This document shows positions 27,664 through 36,407 of a DNA stretch of 64,000 nt, piece by piece. The translations under genes and the position numbers were made by a program. Origin of the DNA: DAIDJM01 sp964250215. GTDB taxonomy: Bacteria > Pseudomonadota > Alphaproteobacteria > Acetobacterales > Acetobacteraceae. The stretch lies in assembly GCA_964250215.1 (NCBI GenBank), contig CAXUEX010000001.1, forward strand, positions 10,898-74,897, read 5' to 3'. The notes below the pieces were generated by a model. It saw only the letters and a list, made by a program, of their open reading frames with translations, did no database searches and was not told the origin of the DNA. Numbering within the stretch: the first letter of the stretch is position 1; each line of letters starts with the position of its first letter.

Positions 27664-28742
27664 GCAAGCTGCCAGGCGCGATAATCGAGGCAATCGGTGC
27701 TGCCGTTGCCGCATTGCCGCACAGGAGTTTTCCAGAATCGTATGCGCGCGAAATAGCTTGCCGGTGCATCGGCGTGGTAGCGGTGGCAACTTCCGGCAGC
27801 AAGTTTGTCCATCTCCGCGCAGGCTTTGGCATTGGCCGGTGTTTCGCCGAAGGAGAGCGCCTGCTGTGCCTGCACGCGCGGCGTGGTGACGTAGGCTATC
27901 CAGCGATAGGCGCATTCCGGATGTGGCGCGTGCGCCGAAATCATCCAGGAATCCGCCCATCCAGTGGCGCCTTCACGCGGGATGGTTTCCGCCACGTGTG
28001 CGCCGGAGGCTTGCAACGTGTTCGTCATGTAGGGCCACGCGGCGCCGAGCGTGGCGTCGCCGTTGCTGAACAGGTCTATGGCGTCGGAGGCGAGTGCCCA
28101 GTATTTCTTCAGCAGCGGTTTCTGCGCGCGCAGCAGCGCCACGGCAGCATCCATCTGCGCCTGGTTCAGTTCGTAGGGATCGGCAATGTGCAGATCCGGT
28201 TGCGCTTGCGCGAGGTAGAGCGCGGCATCCGCGATCTGGATCGGGTTATCCGGCACGGTGATCTGTCCGGCGTTCGTAGGATCGTAGAGCGTTTTCCAAG
28301 ATTGCGGGATCGCGGGGTGCGTCGCCGTGTTCCACAACAGCACGTTCGGTCCCCATTCGTAGGAGATGCCGTAATGCACGCCTCGTACGGTGTTGAAGGC
28401 CGGCGATTGCAGATCGGGGACAATGTCTTGCCACGCCGAAATGCGGGACAGATCGAGCGGCGCCACGTTGTGGCCAAAAATCAACCGCAGCGAGGCGTCG
28501 CCTGAGGCGGAGACCAGATCGTAATCGGTGCTGCCCTGGCGCATCAGCGCCACCATTTCATCGGAGCTGCCGGCGTATTTGCGGTGCACGATGCAGCCGG
28601 TCTGCTGCTCGAACGGCTTCACCCATTCGTCCTGCGCGTAGCCTTCCCAGGCAACGATATTCAGCGCGCCTTCGGGTGTGGCGGTCGGCGACTGCGCCTG
28701 CGCGGGAAGGGCAAGCAGGACGCCGGCTAGCAAGCGTTTCAT
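27642..28742 (-). CDS. potF: Polyamine ABC transporter substrate-binding protein (PotD/PotF type)
   Basis: 366 aa with signal peptide ([16 protein letters not shown]). The start of the mature protein, LNIVAWEGYAQDEWVKPFEQ, is the PotD/PotF hallmark. Tyr/Trp/Asp residues of the polyamine pocket appear in YDLVSASGDASLRLI, GVHYGISYEWGPNVLLW and AAWPYMTNTLQ. The C-terminal ligand stretch is GWADSWMISAHAPHPECAYRW. The ATG overlaps the PotA stop (ATGA). The operon also carries spermidine dehydrogenase, so spermidine is the probable ligand, though putrescine or another linear polyamine is not excluded. Confidence 0.9.
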   Translation of the reverse strand: MKRLLAGVLLALPAQAQSPTATPEGALNIVAWEGYAQDEWVKPFEQQTGCIVHRKYAGSSDEMVALMRQGSTDYDLVSASGDASLRLIFGHNVAPLDLSRISAWQDIVPDLQSPAFNTVRGVHYGISYEWGPNVLLWNTATHPAIPQSWKTLYDPTNAGQITVPDNPIQIADAALYLAQAQPDLHIADPYELNQAQMDAAVALLRAQKPLLKKYWALASDAIDLFSNGDATLGAAWPYMTNTLQASGAHVAETIPREGATGWADSWMISAHAPHPECAYRWIAYVTTPRVQAQQALSFGETPANAKACAEMDKLAAGSCHRYHADAPASYFARIRFWKTPVRQCGNGSTDCLDYRAWQLAWQQIKG

Positions 28743-29725
28743 GCGGCGGCATCTTTGAGCAAAGAGCGCGCTGGGTTCTGCCAACTGGCCATCACCGCCG
28801 TGCCGGGTGGCGGCGGCGGTCCGTCGGTCCAGCTTGCGAGCAGCGTATTGCCATCCGCGAGTTCCACGGCAATGCGGGTGCAGGTGCCAAGATAGCGAGT
28901 TTCGCGCACCATTGCCGGCTCGCCTTCGCCGTGGATGGAATGTGGCTGCAAGCGCACATGTTCCGGACGCAGCAAAGTAACCTTGCCGTTGCGGCGCAGC
29001 AGCGAGGCGGTGCCGACGAAGCCGGCGACAAATTCGCTGGCCGGCTGCTCGTATATTTCCACGGGCGTGCCCTCCTGCTCGATGCGGCCGCGGTTGAACA
29101 CCGCCACGCGGTCGCTCATCGCCAGCGCTTCTTCCTGATCATGCGTGACATACACGAAGGCGATGCCGGTCTCGTGCTGCAATGCCTTCAGTTCCTGCTG
29201 CATGCGATGGCGCAGTTGCAGATCCAGCGCGCCAAGCGGTTCGTCCAGCAGCAGCAGAGCGGGGCGGTTCACGATCGCGCGGGCGAGGGCGACGCGCTGC
29301 CGCTGACCGCCGGAAAGCTGTGCCGGGCGGCGGCTTGCGAGATCGGCGAGCTGCACCTGCGCCAGCGCGGCTTCGGCACGAAGTCGCGCTTCGGCTGCCG
29401 GCACGCGCTTGGCGAGAAGGCCGTAACAGACATTATCGAGCAGCGACATGTGTGGAAACAGCGCGTAATCCTGGAATACCGTGTTCACATGGCGGCGGTT
29501 CGGCGGCAGGTGCGTGATGTTCTGCCCAGCCAGCTCAATGGTGCCAGCATCGGGAAGTTCGAAGCCCGCGATCAGCCGGAGCACCGTGGTCTTGCCGGAT
29601 CCGGAAGGGCCCAGCATCGTGAAGAAGCTGCCGGGCGCGATGCTGAGATCGAGGTGTTCGACGGCGACCGTCGTGCCATAGGATTTGCGCACCCCGCGGA
29701 GGCGCGCGGCCGGGTTCAGCCCCAT
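28739..29725 (-). CDS. potA: Polyamine ABC transporter ATPase
   Basis: 328 aa. Walker [17 protein letters not shown] (from about residue 39), Q-loop [18 protein letters not shown], signature [15 protein letters not shown], Walker [14 protein letters not shown] and the switch histidine [15 protein letters not shown] are all intact. A C-terminal TOBE-like regulatory domain ([15 protein letters not shown] to [12 protein letters not shown]) is present as in PotA/PotG. The ATG overlaps the aldehyde dehydrogenase stop by 10 bases, so import and catabolic genes are translationally linked. Confidence 0.94.
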   Translation of the reverse strand: MGLNPAARLRGVRKSYGTTVAVEHLDLSIAPGSFFTMLGPSGSGKTTVLRLIAGFELPDAGTIELAGQNITHLPPNRRHVNTVFQDYALFPHMSLLDNVCYGLLAKRVPAAEARLRAEAALAQVQLADLASRRPAQLSGGQRQRVALARAIVNRPALLLLDEPLGALDLQLRHRMQQELKALQHETGIAFVYVTHDQEEALAMSDRVAVFNRGRIEQEGTPVEIYEQPASEFVAGFVGTASLLRRNGKVTLLRPEHVRLQPHSIHGEGEPAMVRETRYLGTCTRIAVELADGNTLLASWTDGPPPPPGTAVMASWQNPARSLLKDAAA

Positions 29726-31146
29726 TTCACCATCACATGCCGCGCGACGGTGTAATCCTCCAGCGAGAGCAGGCTCATGTCCTTGCCGTAGCCGGAATTC
29801 TTCAGGCCGCCGTGCGGCATTTCGTTAACGGAACTGAAATGCGTGTTCACCCAAGTAGCGCCGTAACGCAGCCGCGCCGCCACCTGCATGGCGCGGGACG
29901 TATCGCGGGTCCATACCGAGGAAGCAAGGCCGTAATCGGAATCATTGGCCCATTCGATCGCCTGCTCGGTGTCGGAGAAGCGCGTGACCGAGACCACGGG
30001 GCCGAACACCTCGCGCCGCACGATCTCATCCTCTTGGCGGGCGCCGGCGATCACGGTGGGCTTGAAATGGAAGCCATTGCCTGTCCCTGTCGTGCCGCCC
30101 GTGGCCAGTTCCACGTGCGCCAGTTCCCGCGCCCGCTGCACGAAACCCGCAACGCGGCTTTGCTGGCGAGCGGAAATCAGCGGCGGAATTTCGTTTTGCG
30201 AGTCCTCCGCCAGACCGAAGCGCAGCGAGTCCGCGGCAGCCGACAGATCGGCCACAAGCCGGTCGTGGATTTTGGCGCCGGCATAGATGCGACTGGCGGC
30301 TGTGCAGTCCTGTCCCGCATTGTAAAAGCTAGCGGCGCGCAGGTTTGCAACCACCGCATCGAGATCGGCGTCGTCGAACACCAGCACGGGCGCTTTGCCG
30401 CCCAGCTCCAGATGCGTGCGCTTCAGCCGCGCGGCGGCGGCGGCCACCACCTTGCGGCCGGTGCCGACATCGCCGGTGAGCGACACCATGTCGATCCCCT
30501 CGTGATCGATGATGTGCTGGCCGATTACCGAACCGGTGCCCAGCACGACGTTCACGACACCCGGGGGGAAGATTGTGGCCAGATGCCGGGCGAGTGCCAG
30601 CAACGAGAGCGGCGTATTCTCGGAAGGCTTGATCACGACGGTGTTGCCGCCGGCGAGTGCGGGCGCCAGTTTCCAGGCCGCCATCAATAGTGGATAGTTC
30701 CAGGGCGCGATCGAACCTACCACGCCCACCGGATCGCGGCGCAACATGCTGGTATGGCCCTCAAGGTACTCGCCAGTGACCAGCCCCGGCAGCGTGCGTG
30801 CAGCGCCGGCGAAAAAGCGGAAGCAATCGACGATTGCAGGCATTTCGTCGTCGAGCATCGCGTGCTCGGGCTTGCCTGTGTTCCGCGCTTCAATGGCGGC
30901 GAGCGCGGAGGCGTCGTGTTCGATCGCATCGGCCAGTTTCAGCAGCAGTGCCGATCGTGCGCGCGGCGTGGTGCGGGACCAGGAATCGAACGCGCGCCGC
31001 GCGGCCGCAACTGCACGATCGACCTGCGCCGGAGATGCCTGGGCAATATCGGCAATCGAAGCGCCGCTACGCGGATCGATGATTGCTTCGGCAGGGCCTT
31101 CGCCGGCCTCGAACTCGCCATCGATAAGAAGCTGGTTGTAGATCAC
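29716..31146 (-). CDS. Aldehyde dehydrogenase, probably 4-aminobutyraldehyde dehydrogenase
   Basis: 476 aa NAD-dependent aldehyde dehydrogenase. Catalytic glutamate in [18 protein letters not shown], catalytic cysteine in [17 protein letters not shown], cofactor motif [16 protein letters not shown]. The phrase AGQDCTA, with [24 protein letters not shown] upstream sequence, is typical of PatD/gamma-aminobutyraldehyde dehydrogenases. The GTG start overlaps the TGA of the spermidine dehydrogenase gene (GTGA). Spermidine dehydrogenase releases 4-aminobutyraldehyde, so this enzyme would oxidise it to GABA. The reaction assignment rests on family pattern plus context. Confidence 0.87.
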   Translation of the reverse strand: MIYNQLLIDGEFEAGEGPAEAIIDPRSGASIADIAQASPAQVDRAVAAARRAFDSWSRTTPRARSALLLKLADAIEHDASALAAIEARNTGKPEHAMLDDEMPAIVDCFRFFAGAARTLPGLVTGEYLEGHTSMLRRDPVGVVGSIAPWNYPLLMAAWKLAPALAGGNTVVIKPSENTPLSLLALARHLATIFPPGVVNVVLGTGSVIGQHIIDHEGIDMVSLTGDVGTGRKVVAAAAARLKRTHLELGGKAPVLVFDDADLDAVVANLRAASFYNAGQDCTAASRIYAGAKIHDRLVADLSAAADSLRFGLAEDSQNEIPPLISARQQSRVAGFVQRARELAHVELATGGTTGTGNGFHFKPTVIAGARQEDEIVRREVFGPVVSVTRFSDTEQAIEWANDSDYGLASSVWTRDTSRAMQVAARLRYGATWVNTHFSSVNEMPHGGLKNSGYGKDMSLLSLEDYTVARHVMVKWG

Positions 31147-33047
31147 GAGGTGAGCAGTTCCTGCACCGCACGATGCGCCTGGTCGATCGCGCAATCGGTG
31201 TAGGCTGCGGCGCCGGAATCGGAGTTGGCGATGGCGAGCCGCCCGAAGCGTGCGCGGCCAATTTCGTGCGGCGCTTGGCCGGGCGGCCAGAGCGGATCGA
31301 ACAGATAATTGTATTCGTAGGCATAGCCGTGCGGCCAGCGATTCACGGTTATGGCAGTGATGTCGCGCGCCGGATCGAAGCCACCGGGTGCGAGTGCGCG
31401 GCCGAGTTGGTCGCGGATGTTGCGTTCGAAAGTTTCGAAACTCGTAGCCAGGATATCCGCCCGGCCGATCCGGTGCTGCGACCGCTCGTCGAGTCCTGGC
31501 GCGCAGGGGTTGCGCACCATCCACACCAGCACGGGCTCGTCCGGCGAGCGCACGCTGACATAGTCGCCGATTGCGGTGCGTGGGTTCAGCCGGAACATCA
31601 CATGATAGCTGCCGGGCGCATATATCTCGTAAACGCCCAGCTTCTGGAACGCGCGCCAGTTGCGGATGGCGACGCTGGTATAAACCAGCGGGATTTTCAC
31701 CAGATAGTGCAACGCATCCTTCTGCGGCGCCGGCATTTCCGGGCAGAGATACGGGATCATCATGTTGTAGCAGGCAAGCACGGCGTTTTGCGCCCGCACG
31801 CGATAAAGCTTGCCCTGGCGCGTATAGACGATTTCCACGCCGTCCGCGGTATTGCGCGCGCCCACCACAATGCTGGAAAGCCGGATGCGAACGGAATTGG
31901 CGGCCCTGTCGAGTGTTGAATAATCCAGCGTCGCCGTCACCACATCTTCGGCCGTGCGGCCGGGCAGGGCGGCCGGCACGAGCTTGCGCACGAGCAAGCG
32001 GGCGATGCTGGCATTGCCATCAGGGAAGTGGAAAGTGTAAGATCCGCCATCGGCATAGCCCGATGGCGTGTTGCCCATGCGCGCCGCGGAGCCGGGTGCG
32101 AGCTTCATGCCTTGGAAGCCCGGCTGATCCTGGCCCCAACCGCCGAAACCCCAGATGTCGAGTGCGGAAACCGCATCGGCCCCGACGCCCCATTCCTCCT
32201 CGCTGATCGGCTGGAAGAACGGCACCACGCCGGGATCGCATTTTGCAACGTCGGTCAGGAACTTGATGTAGCTCATGCGGGAGAGCCGGTCTTTTTTCTC
32301 GACTGAACTCAGTCCCGGCATGTAGTCGATGCGGGCTTCCCAGACGCGCGCGATGTCCTGCTTCACGCGATCGCGAAGCGGCGCGCCGGCCAGCACTTCC
32401 TGCCAGGGCTTCGATCCGTAGCCGATGGCAAGATGGTCGGTTCCGAAAGTTCCGCGATCGAAAAAGATGCCGCGCCGCAAACCTTGGGTTTCGTAGAACG
32501 ATTTGTCAGCGCAGCGCTTTTCGAGGATCTCGGGTTCGATGCCGAGCTCCTTGAGCAGCCCATCGGCTACGGCGCTGTAAGGGCGCGGGCTGTCGATTTC
32601 CAGCGTGCCGCCGTTCATCAGCTCTAGGCGGCCGTCCTGGTGGAATTCGTTGCGCTTGGCGTGGCCGCCGAAATCGTCGTGGTTTTCCAGGATCAGGATG
32701 CGCGCATCCGGGCGCGCCGCGCGGTAGAAATGCGCAGCGGCGAGCCCGCTGATGCCGCCGCCCACCACCACCAGATCGTAGCGGTCTTCGCCCGGTTCGG
32801 GTTTCGTCGCGCTTTGCCAAAACGTCCCATCGCGCAACGCATGCGCAGCTTCGAAACTGCCCGGATGACTGCCGCGCAGGCCGGTTAGGGCAGGGGGGTA
32901 ATAGCCGGGCCGGTCCTGCGGCGCGCCGCCCACGCGAACCGGCCTCGCCACCGCGGCGGCACCGGCCAACGCCGCGCCGTGCAGGAAATCGCGCCGCTGG
33001 ATGGGAGTGTCCATGCCGAGGCGGCGATCGTGCTCCGAGCCGGTCAT
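31143..33047 (-). CDS. spdH: Spermidine dehydrogenase-like FAD oxidoreductase, Tat-exported
   Basis: 634 aa. It has a Tat signal ([18 protein letters not shown]) followed by an FAD Rossmann fold ([20 protein letters not shown], about residues 90-108). Family blocks are [33 protein letters not shown] and the long substrate domain with [18 protein letters not shown]. It closes with [19 protein letters not shown] and [25 protein letters not shown], the FAD-contacting end. This matches bacterial spermidine dehydrogenase, which cleaves spermidine to 1,3-diaminopropane and 4-aminobutyraldehyde. The start could also be the ATG 11 codons later, nearer the RR motif. First gene of the polyamine operon. 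Export to the periplasm while the next enzyme is cytoplasmic implies aldehyde or GABA uptake. Confidence 0.85.
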   Translation of the reverse strand: MTGSEHDRRLGMDTPIQRRDFLHGAALAGAAAVARPVRVGGAPQDRPGYYPPALTGLRGSHPGSFEAAHALRDGTFWQSATKPEPGEDRYDLVVVGGGISGLAAAHFYRAARPDARILILENHDDFGGHAKRNEFHQDGRLELMNGGTLEIDSPRPYSAVADGLLKELGIEPEILEKRCADKSFYETQGLRRGIFFDRGTFGTDHLAIGYGSKPWQEVLAGAPLRDRVKQDIARVWEARIDYMPGLSSVEKKDRLSRMSYIKFLTDVAKCDPGVVPFFQPISEEEWGVGADAVSALDIWGFGGWGQDQPGFQGMKLAPGSAARMGNTPSGYADGGSYTFHFPDGNASIARLLVRKLVPAALPGRTAEDVVTATLDYSTLDRAANSVRIRLSSIVVGARNTADGVEIVYTRQGKLYRVRAQNAVLACYNMMIPYLCPEMPAPQKDALHYLVKIPLVYTSVAIRNWRAFQKLGVYEIYAPGSYHVMFRLNPRTAIGDYVSVRSPDEPVLVWMVRNPCAPGLDERSQHRIGRADILATSFETFERNIRDQLGRALAPGGFDPARDITAITVNRWPHGYAYEYNYLFDPLWPPGQAPHEIGRARFGRLAIANSDSGAAAYTDCAIDQAHRAVQELLTS

Positions 33048-33064
33048 CGCACGATTAGACTACC

Positions 33065-33095
33065 GCAAAAGCGAAAAGGCCAGGGGTGTCGGCCT
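33065..33095 (-). terminator. Intrinsic terminator after the RND/MMPL exporter gene
   Basis: On the minus strand AGGCC-9 nt-GGCCT is followed by TTTCGCTTTTG. It starts four bases after the exporter stop codon. It separates the exporter operon from the downstream polyamine operon, although spermidine dehydrogenase begins only 18 bases further on. Confidence 0.5.
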
Positions 33096-33098
33096 GCG

Positions 33099-35438
33099 TC
33101 AATCGGTTACCGCGGGAATGGGACCGGCGTGTTTTTGCGGCGCGATCAGGTCCATCACACCGATGATTGCCGGCAGCACGATGATCGCGCCCAACATGTT
33201 CATCAGGAACATAAAGGTAAGCAGCAGCCCCATATCCTTTTGAAACTGCAATGGCGAGAACACCCAGGTGGCCACGCCGATCGAAAGCGATAGCCCGGTG
33301 AAGATCACGGCGCTGCCGGTTTCGCGCAGCGTCTGCACATAGGCTGCATCCAGCGTGTAACCACGGCGGATGTAATGGCTCAGCCGCGAGAATTTATAGA
33401 TGCCGTAATCCACGCCGATGCCCACGCCCAGCGCGGTGACGGGAAGCGTGGAAAGCTTCAGCCCGATGCCCAGCGCACTCATCGCCGCGTTGGCAAGGAT
33501 GGAAACCGCAGCCAGCGGCAGCACGATGCATATCGCCGCGCGCACCGAGCGGAATACCGCCAGGCAGATCACCACGATCATGCCATAGACCAGGCTCAGC
33601 ATCGGTATCTGCGCCGCCTGCACCACTTCGTTCGTCGCGCCGATCACGCCGGCGGTGCCAGCGGCCAAGTCGAGGTGGATGTTGGCATTGCTCGGCGTGC
33701 GTTTGAACTGCTCCACGGTGCGCAGAATGCGCTCGATTGTGCCGGCTTTGTGATCGGTGAGGAAGATGATAAGCGGCATGATGCTGCAATCGTTGTTCGC
33801 CAGGCCCGTGGAGACCTCAAACACCGATCCGTCGCGCCCCAGCACACGCTTGTCGTGCGGCAGGTAGTTGAATTTGGGATTGCCTTCGTTGAACAGCACG
33901 TTGGCATCTCGCATCAGATGCCCCATGAACAGCGTGCTGCGGACACCGGGCACGCCTTGCAGGCGATAGTTCAGGTCGTCGATGCGCTTTACTGTATTGT
34001 AATCCAGGCAGGCGTTGGCCGGGCCTTCGGCGATCACCTGAAGCACGTCGGTGCCCACCGAGTAATTATCCTGGAAGAACGCGGCATCGCGGTTGTAGCG
34101 GCTTTCAGGCCGCAGCTCTGGCACGCCGATATGCACGTCACCCACCACCGGTTGACCCAGCAGCAGCGCGGCCAGCGCCACCACCAGGGCTACGCCGCCG
34201 CAGATGGCGATCGCGTAGCCCGGGGCGATCAAGATCGCGAGCGCCCGCCAAAAGCCTTCAAAACCTTCCGCGCCGCGGCGTGCCTTTTCCGCATTCTCGG
34301 GCGAGATGCGGGCGAAGCTGGCCAGCACGGGCAGCACCATGAGGTTGGTGAAGAACAGCACGGCGATGCCGATCGCAGCCGTGAGCGCCAGTTCGCGGAT
34401 AACGGGTACTGGGATGGTGGTGACGGTGACGAATGTGAGCACCGCGAGCGAAAGCGCTACCGCGCCTGGTTCCAGCAGCCGCCTGAAACTGATGCGCGCG
34501 GCCTCCATGGAGGGCTTGCCTTCGCCCACCAGCCGCACGTTGGATAGCGCGATCTGCACGCCATGGCTTACGCCGATGGCGAGGATCAGGAACGGGATGA
34601 GCACCGAAATCGGATCGATGCCATAACCCAAGGCTGTGATGATGCCGAGCTGCCACATCACCGCAATCACCGAACAGGCGAGTGCCGCGACAGTGAGATA
34701 GAGCGAGCGGGAGACGAGATAGAGCAGCACCGCGGCCACCGCGAGCGCCACCGCGAAGAAGATCACGATCGCTTGCGCGCCCTGCTCTATGTCGCCCACC
34801 GCCTGGGCAAAGCCCAGAATATGGATGGTGGTGTCCGCGGTATCGTATCTCTGCCGGACGGTGCGATCCAGCTCTTGCGAGAATTTCGCGTAATCCAGCT
34901 TGGCGCCAGTATGCGGATCGAAATCGTTGAGCTTGGCACTGACCACGGCGCTGCGGAAATTGTTGCCGACCAGCCGGCCGAGAATGCCGGCCTTGTAGAT
35001 GTCCGCCTTCACCGTCGCAAAGCCGGCCGCGTTAGGCTGGAATGTGCTCGGGATCACCGGGCCGCCCGAAAACCCGCCTTCCACCACCTCGGCGAACCGT
35101 GTGTCCGGCGTGTAGAGGCTGCTGACATGCGTGCGGTCCACGCCGGGCAGGAAGAAAACGTCGTCGGTAAGGTGCTTGAGCGCATCGAAGAACTTCGGCT
35201 GGAAGATGTCGCCGTGCTTGGCTTCCAGCGCCACGAGCAGGATGTTGCCACCGCCGAATTGCTGCTGCGTGCGTTTGTAGGTGGCGATATAGGCGTTGTG
35301 CGACGGCAGCAGCTTGTCAAACGCCGCATCGGGATGCACGCGCACGGCGAAGAACCCGAGCGCGATGGAAACCAGCGCGAATATCGCGAGGATCTTGCGC
35401 CGGTTGCCGAACAGGAAGTGTTCCAGGGCCGCCATCAT
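33099..35438 (-). CDS. RND/MMPL-family exporter
   Basis: 779 aa with 12 expected membrane helices in the 1+5, 1+5 pattern of the RND superfamily. Each half has a periplasmic loop after helix 1 or 7. Visible are FLFGNRRKILAIFALVSIALG, LIPFLILAIGVSHGVQIAL, ELALTAAIGIAVLFFTNLMV and GVGIGVDYGIYKFSRLSHYI, where the intramembrane Asp of helix 10 lies. It is smaller than HAE-type drug pumps and matches MMPL-type transporters found with DUF1302 and YCF48-like genes. The ATG overlaps the YCF48-like stop (ATGA). Relatives are thought to move lipids or hydrophobic compounds; substrate unknown. Confidence 0.88.
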   Translation of the reverse strand: MMAALEHFLFGNRRKILAIFALVSIALGFFAVRVHPDAAFDKLLPSHNAYIATYKRTQQQFGGGNILLVALEAKHGDIFQPKFFDALKHLTDDVFFLPGVDRTHVSSLYTPDTRFAEVVEGGFSGGPVIPSTFQPNAAGFATVKADIYKAGILGRLVGNNFRSAVVSAKLNDFDPHTGAKLDYAKFSQELDRTVRQRYDTADTTIHILGFAQAVGDIEQGAQAIVIFFAVALAVAAVLLYLVSRSLYLTVAALACSVIAVMWQLGIITALGYGIDPISVLIPFLILAIGVSHGVQIALSNVRLVGEGKPSMEAARISFRRLLEPGAVALSLAVLTFVTVTTIPVPVIRELALTAAIGIAVLFFTNLMVLPVLASFARISPENAEKARRGAEGFEGFWRALAILIAPGYAIAICGGVALVVALAALLLGQPVVGDVHIGVPELRPESRYNRDAAFFQDNYSVGTDVLQVIAEGPANACLDYNTVKRIDDLNYRLQGVPGVRSTLFMGHLMRDANVLFNEGNPKFNYLPHDKRVLGRDGSVFEVSTGLANNDCSIMPLIIFLTDHKAGTIERILRTVEQFKRTPSNANIHLDLAAGTAGVIGATNEVVQAAQIPMLSLVYGMIVVICLAVFRSVRAAICIVLPLAAVSILANAAMSALGIGLKLSTLPVTALGVGIGVDYGIYKFSRLSHYIRRGYTLDAAYVQTLRETGSAVIFTGLSLSIGVATWVFSPLQFQKDMGLLLTFMFLMNMLGAIIVLPAIIGVMDLIAPQKHAGPIPAVTD

Positions 35439-36406
35439 GGCGCGGTATCCTTTCCGGTGGGAAGAGCGAGGCGATGCACCCCGTCCTCGCCAACCGCCAG
35501 CAACGCGCCATCGGCGGTTTCGACCGCGCCGGACAGCGTGGCGCCCGTATTGCTTTCCAAGGGAGCTATGCGATCGGTTGCGGGATCGAACAGCATCGCC
35601 AGCCCGTTCGATCCCACCATGGCGAGCCTGCCGTCGGCAAGCTTCGTTCCACCGAATATCGAGCGCTCATCGGGCGTGGGCAGCCTTTTCCATCCGGCCA
35701 CGCCGCGCACCGCCCGGAACAGGCTGCCGCGAAGGCCAAAACTGTAGAACCGGCCCTGGTTGTCCACGAGGCAGCCGAATTGCGAACCGTCGTATGGCAC
35801 CGGAATTTTCACCCACGCTCCACTCTGGCGCAGGAACGCGTGGCCCGCCTCACCGGTGACGAGCAGATCGTCGCCGCGCGCAATGGCGCAGTTCAGATGG
35901 TAATCGTCATCGAGATCGGGGATTTTTCCGGCCGTCCAGTGCGTCCCGTCGGTGGTCTCCAGCGTGATGTTGTAGGCGCCGCTCGTGAACAGGTGCGAGG
36001 GGCCGAGCAGAGCCACGGTGAACAGCGCTTGGTCGCTATCGGCGGCCACATGCTGCTCCGTCCAGTTTTCGCCGCCATCGCCGGTGTGCTCCACGCGCTC
36101 ATCCTGTCCCACCGCCCAACCTTCGCGGGGAGAGGTGAACAGCACAGCGGTAAGCAGCTCGGCGGTGGCAGCATGGCGCAACCGCCAAGTGTGGCCGTTA
36201 TCGTCGGAAAGCAGCACCTGGCCGCGATCGCCGACCGCCACCAGCCGGTCGCCGGCCCGCGCGGCGCCGAGCAGCAACCCGTGCGAGGCGCGCCAGAGCG
36301 GCGTATCATGGTCGGCGCTCGCCGCCGCGCCGCCGGCAAACAGGGCGGCGAAGACGAGGCCGGCCGCGCGGCCGCTATGGCGCGCGCGGCACTTGCCGTG
36401 CGGCAA
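35435..36406 (-). CDS. YCF48-like beta-propeller protein
   Basis: 323 aa with a signal peptide (GLVFAALFAGGAAASA). Repeats of the YCF48/BNR type follow: RLVAVGDRGQVLLSDDNGHTW, REGWAVGQDERVEHTGDGGENW, LLVTGEAGHAFLRQSGAW, RLAMVGSNGLAMLFD and ALLAVGEDGVHRLAL. YCF48 is a photosystem II assembly factor in phototrophs. In heterotrophs the fold occurs with RND exporters and DUF1302 proteins, as here. The only in-frame start near the signal peptide is TTG at 36406, one base after the DUF1302 stop, so translation is probably coupled. The role is likely to assist the exporter in the periplasm. Confidence 0.8.
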   Translation of the reverse strand: MPHGKCRARHSGRAAGLVFAALFAGGAAASADHDTPLWRASHGLLLGAARAGDRLVAVGDRGQVLLSDDNGHTWRLRHAATAELLTAVLFTSPREGWAVGQDERVEHTGDGGENWTEQHVAADSDQALFTVALLGPSHLFTSGAYNITLETTDGTHWTAGKIPDLDDDYHLNCAIARGDDLLVTGEAGHAFLRQSGAWVKIPVPYDGSQFGCLVDNQGRFYSFGLRGSLFRAVRGVAGWKRLPTPDERSIFGGTKLADGRLAMVGSNGLAMLFDPATDRIAPLESNTGATLSGAVETADGALLAVGEDGVHRLALPTGKDTAP

Positions 36407-36407
36407 C

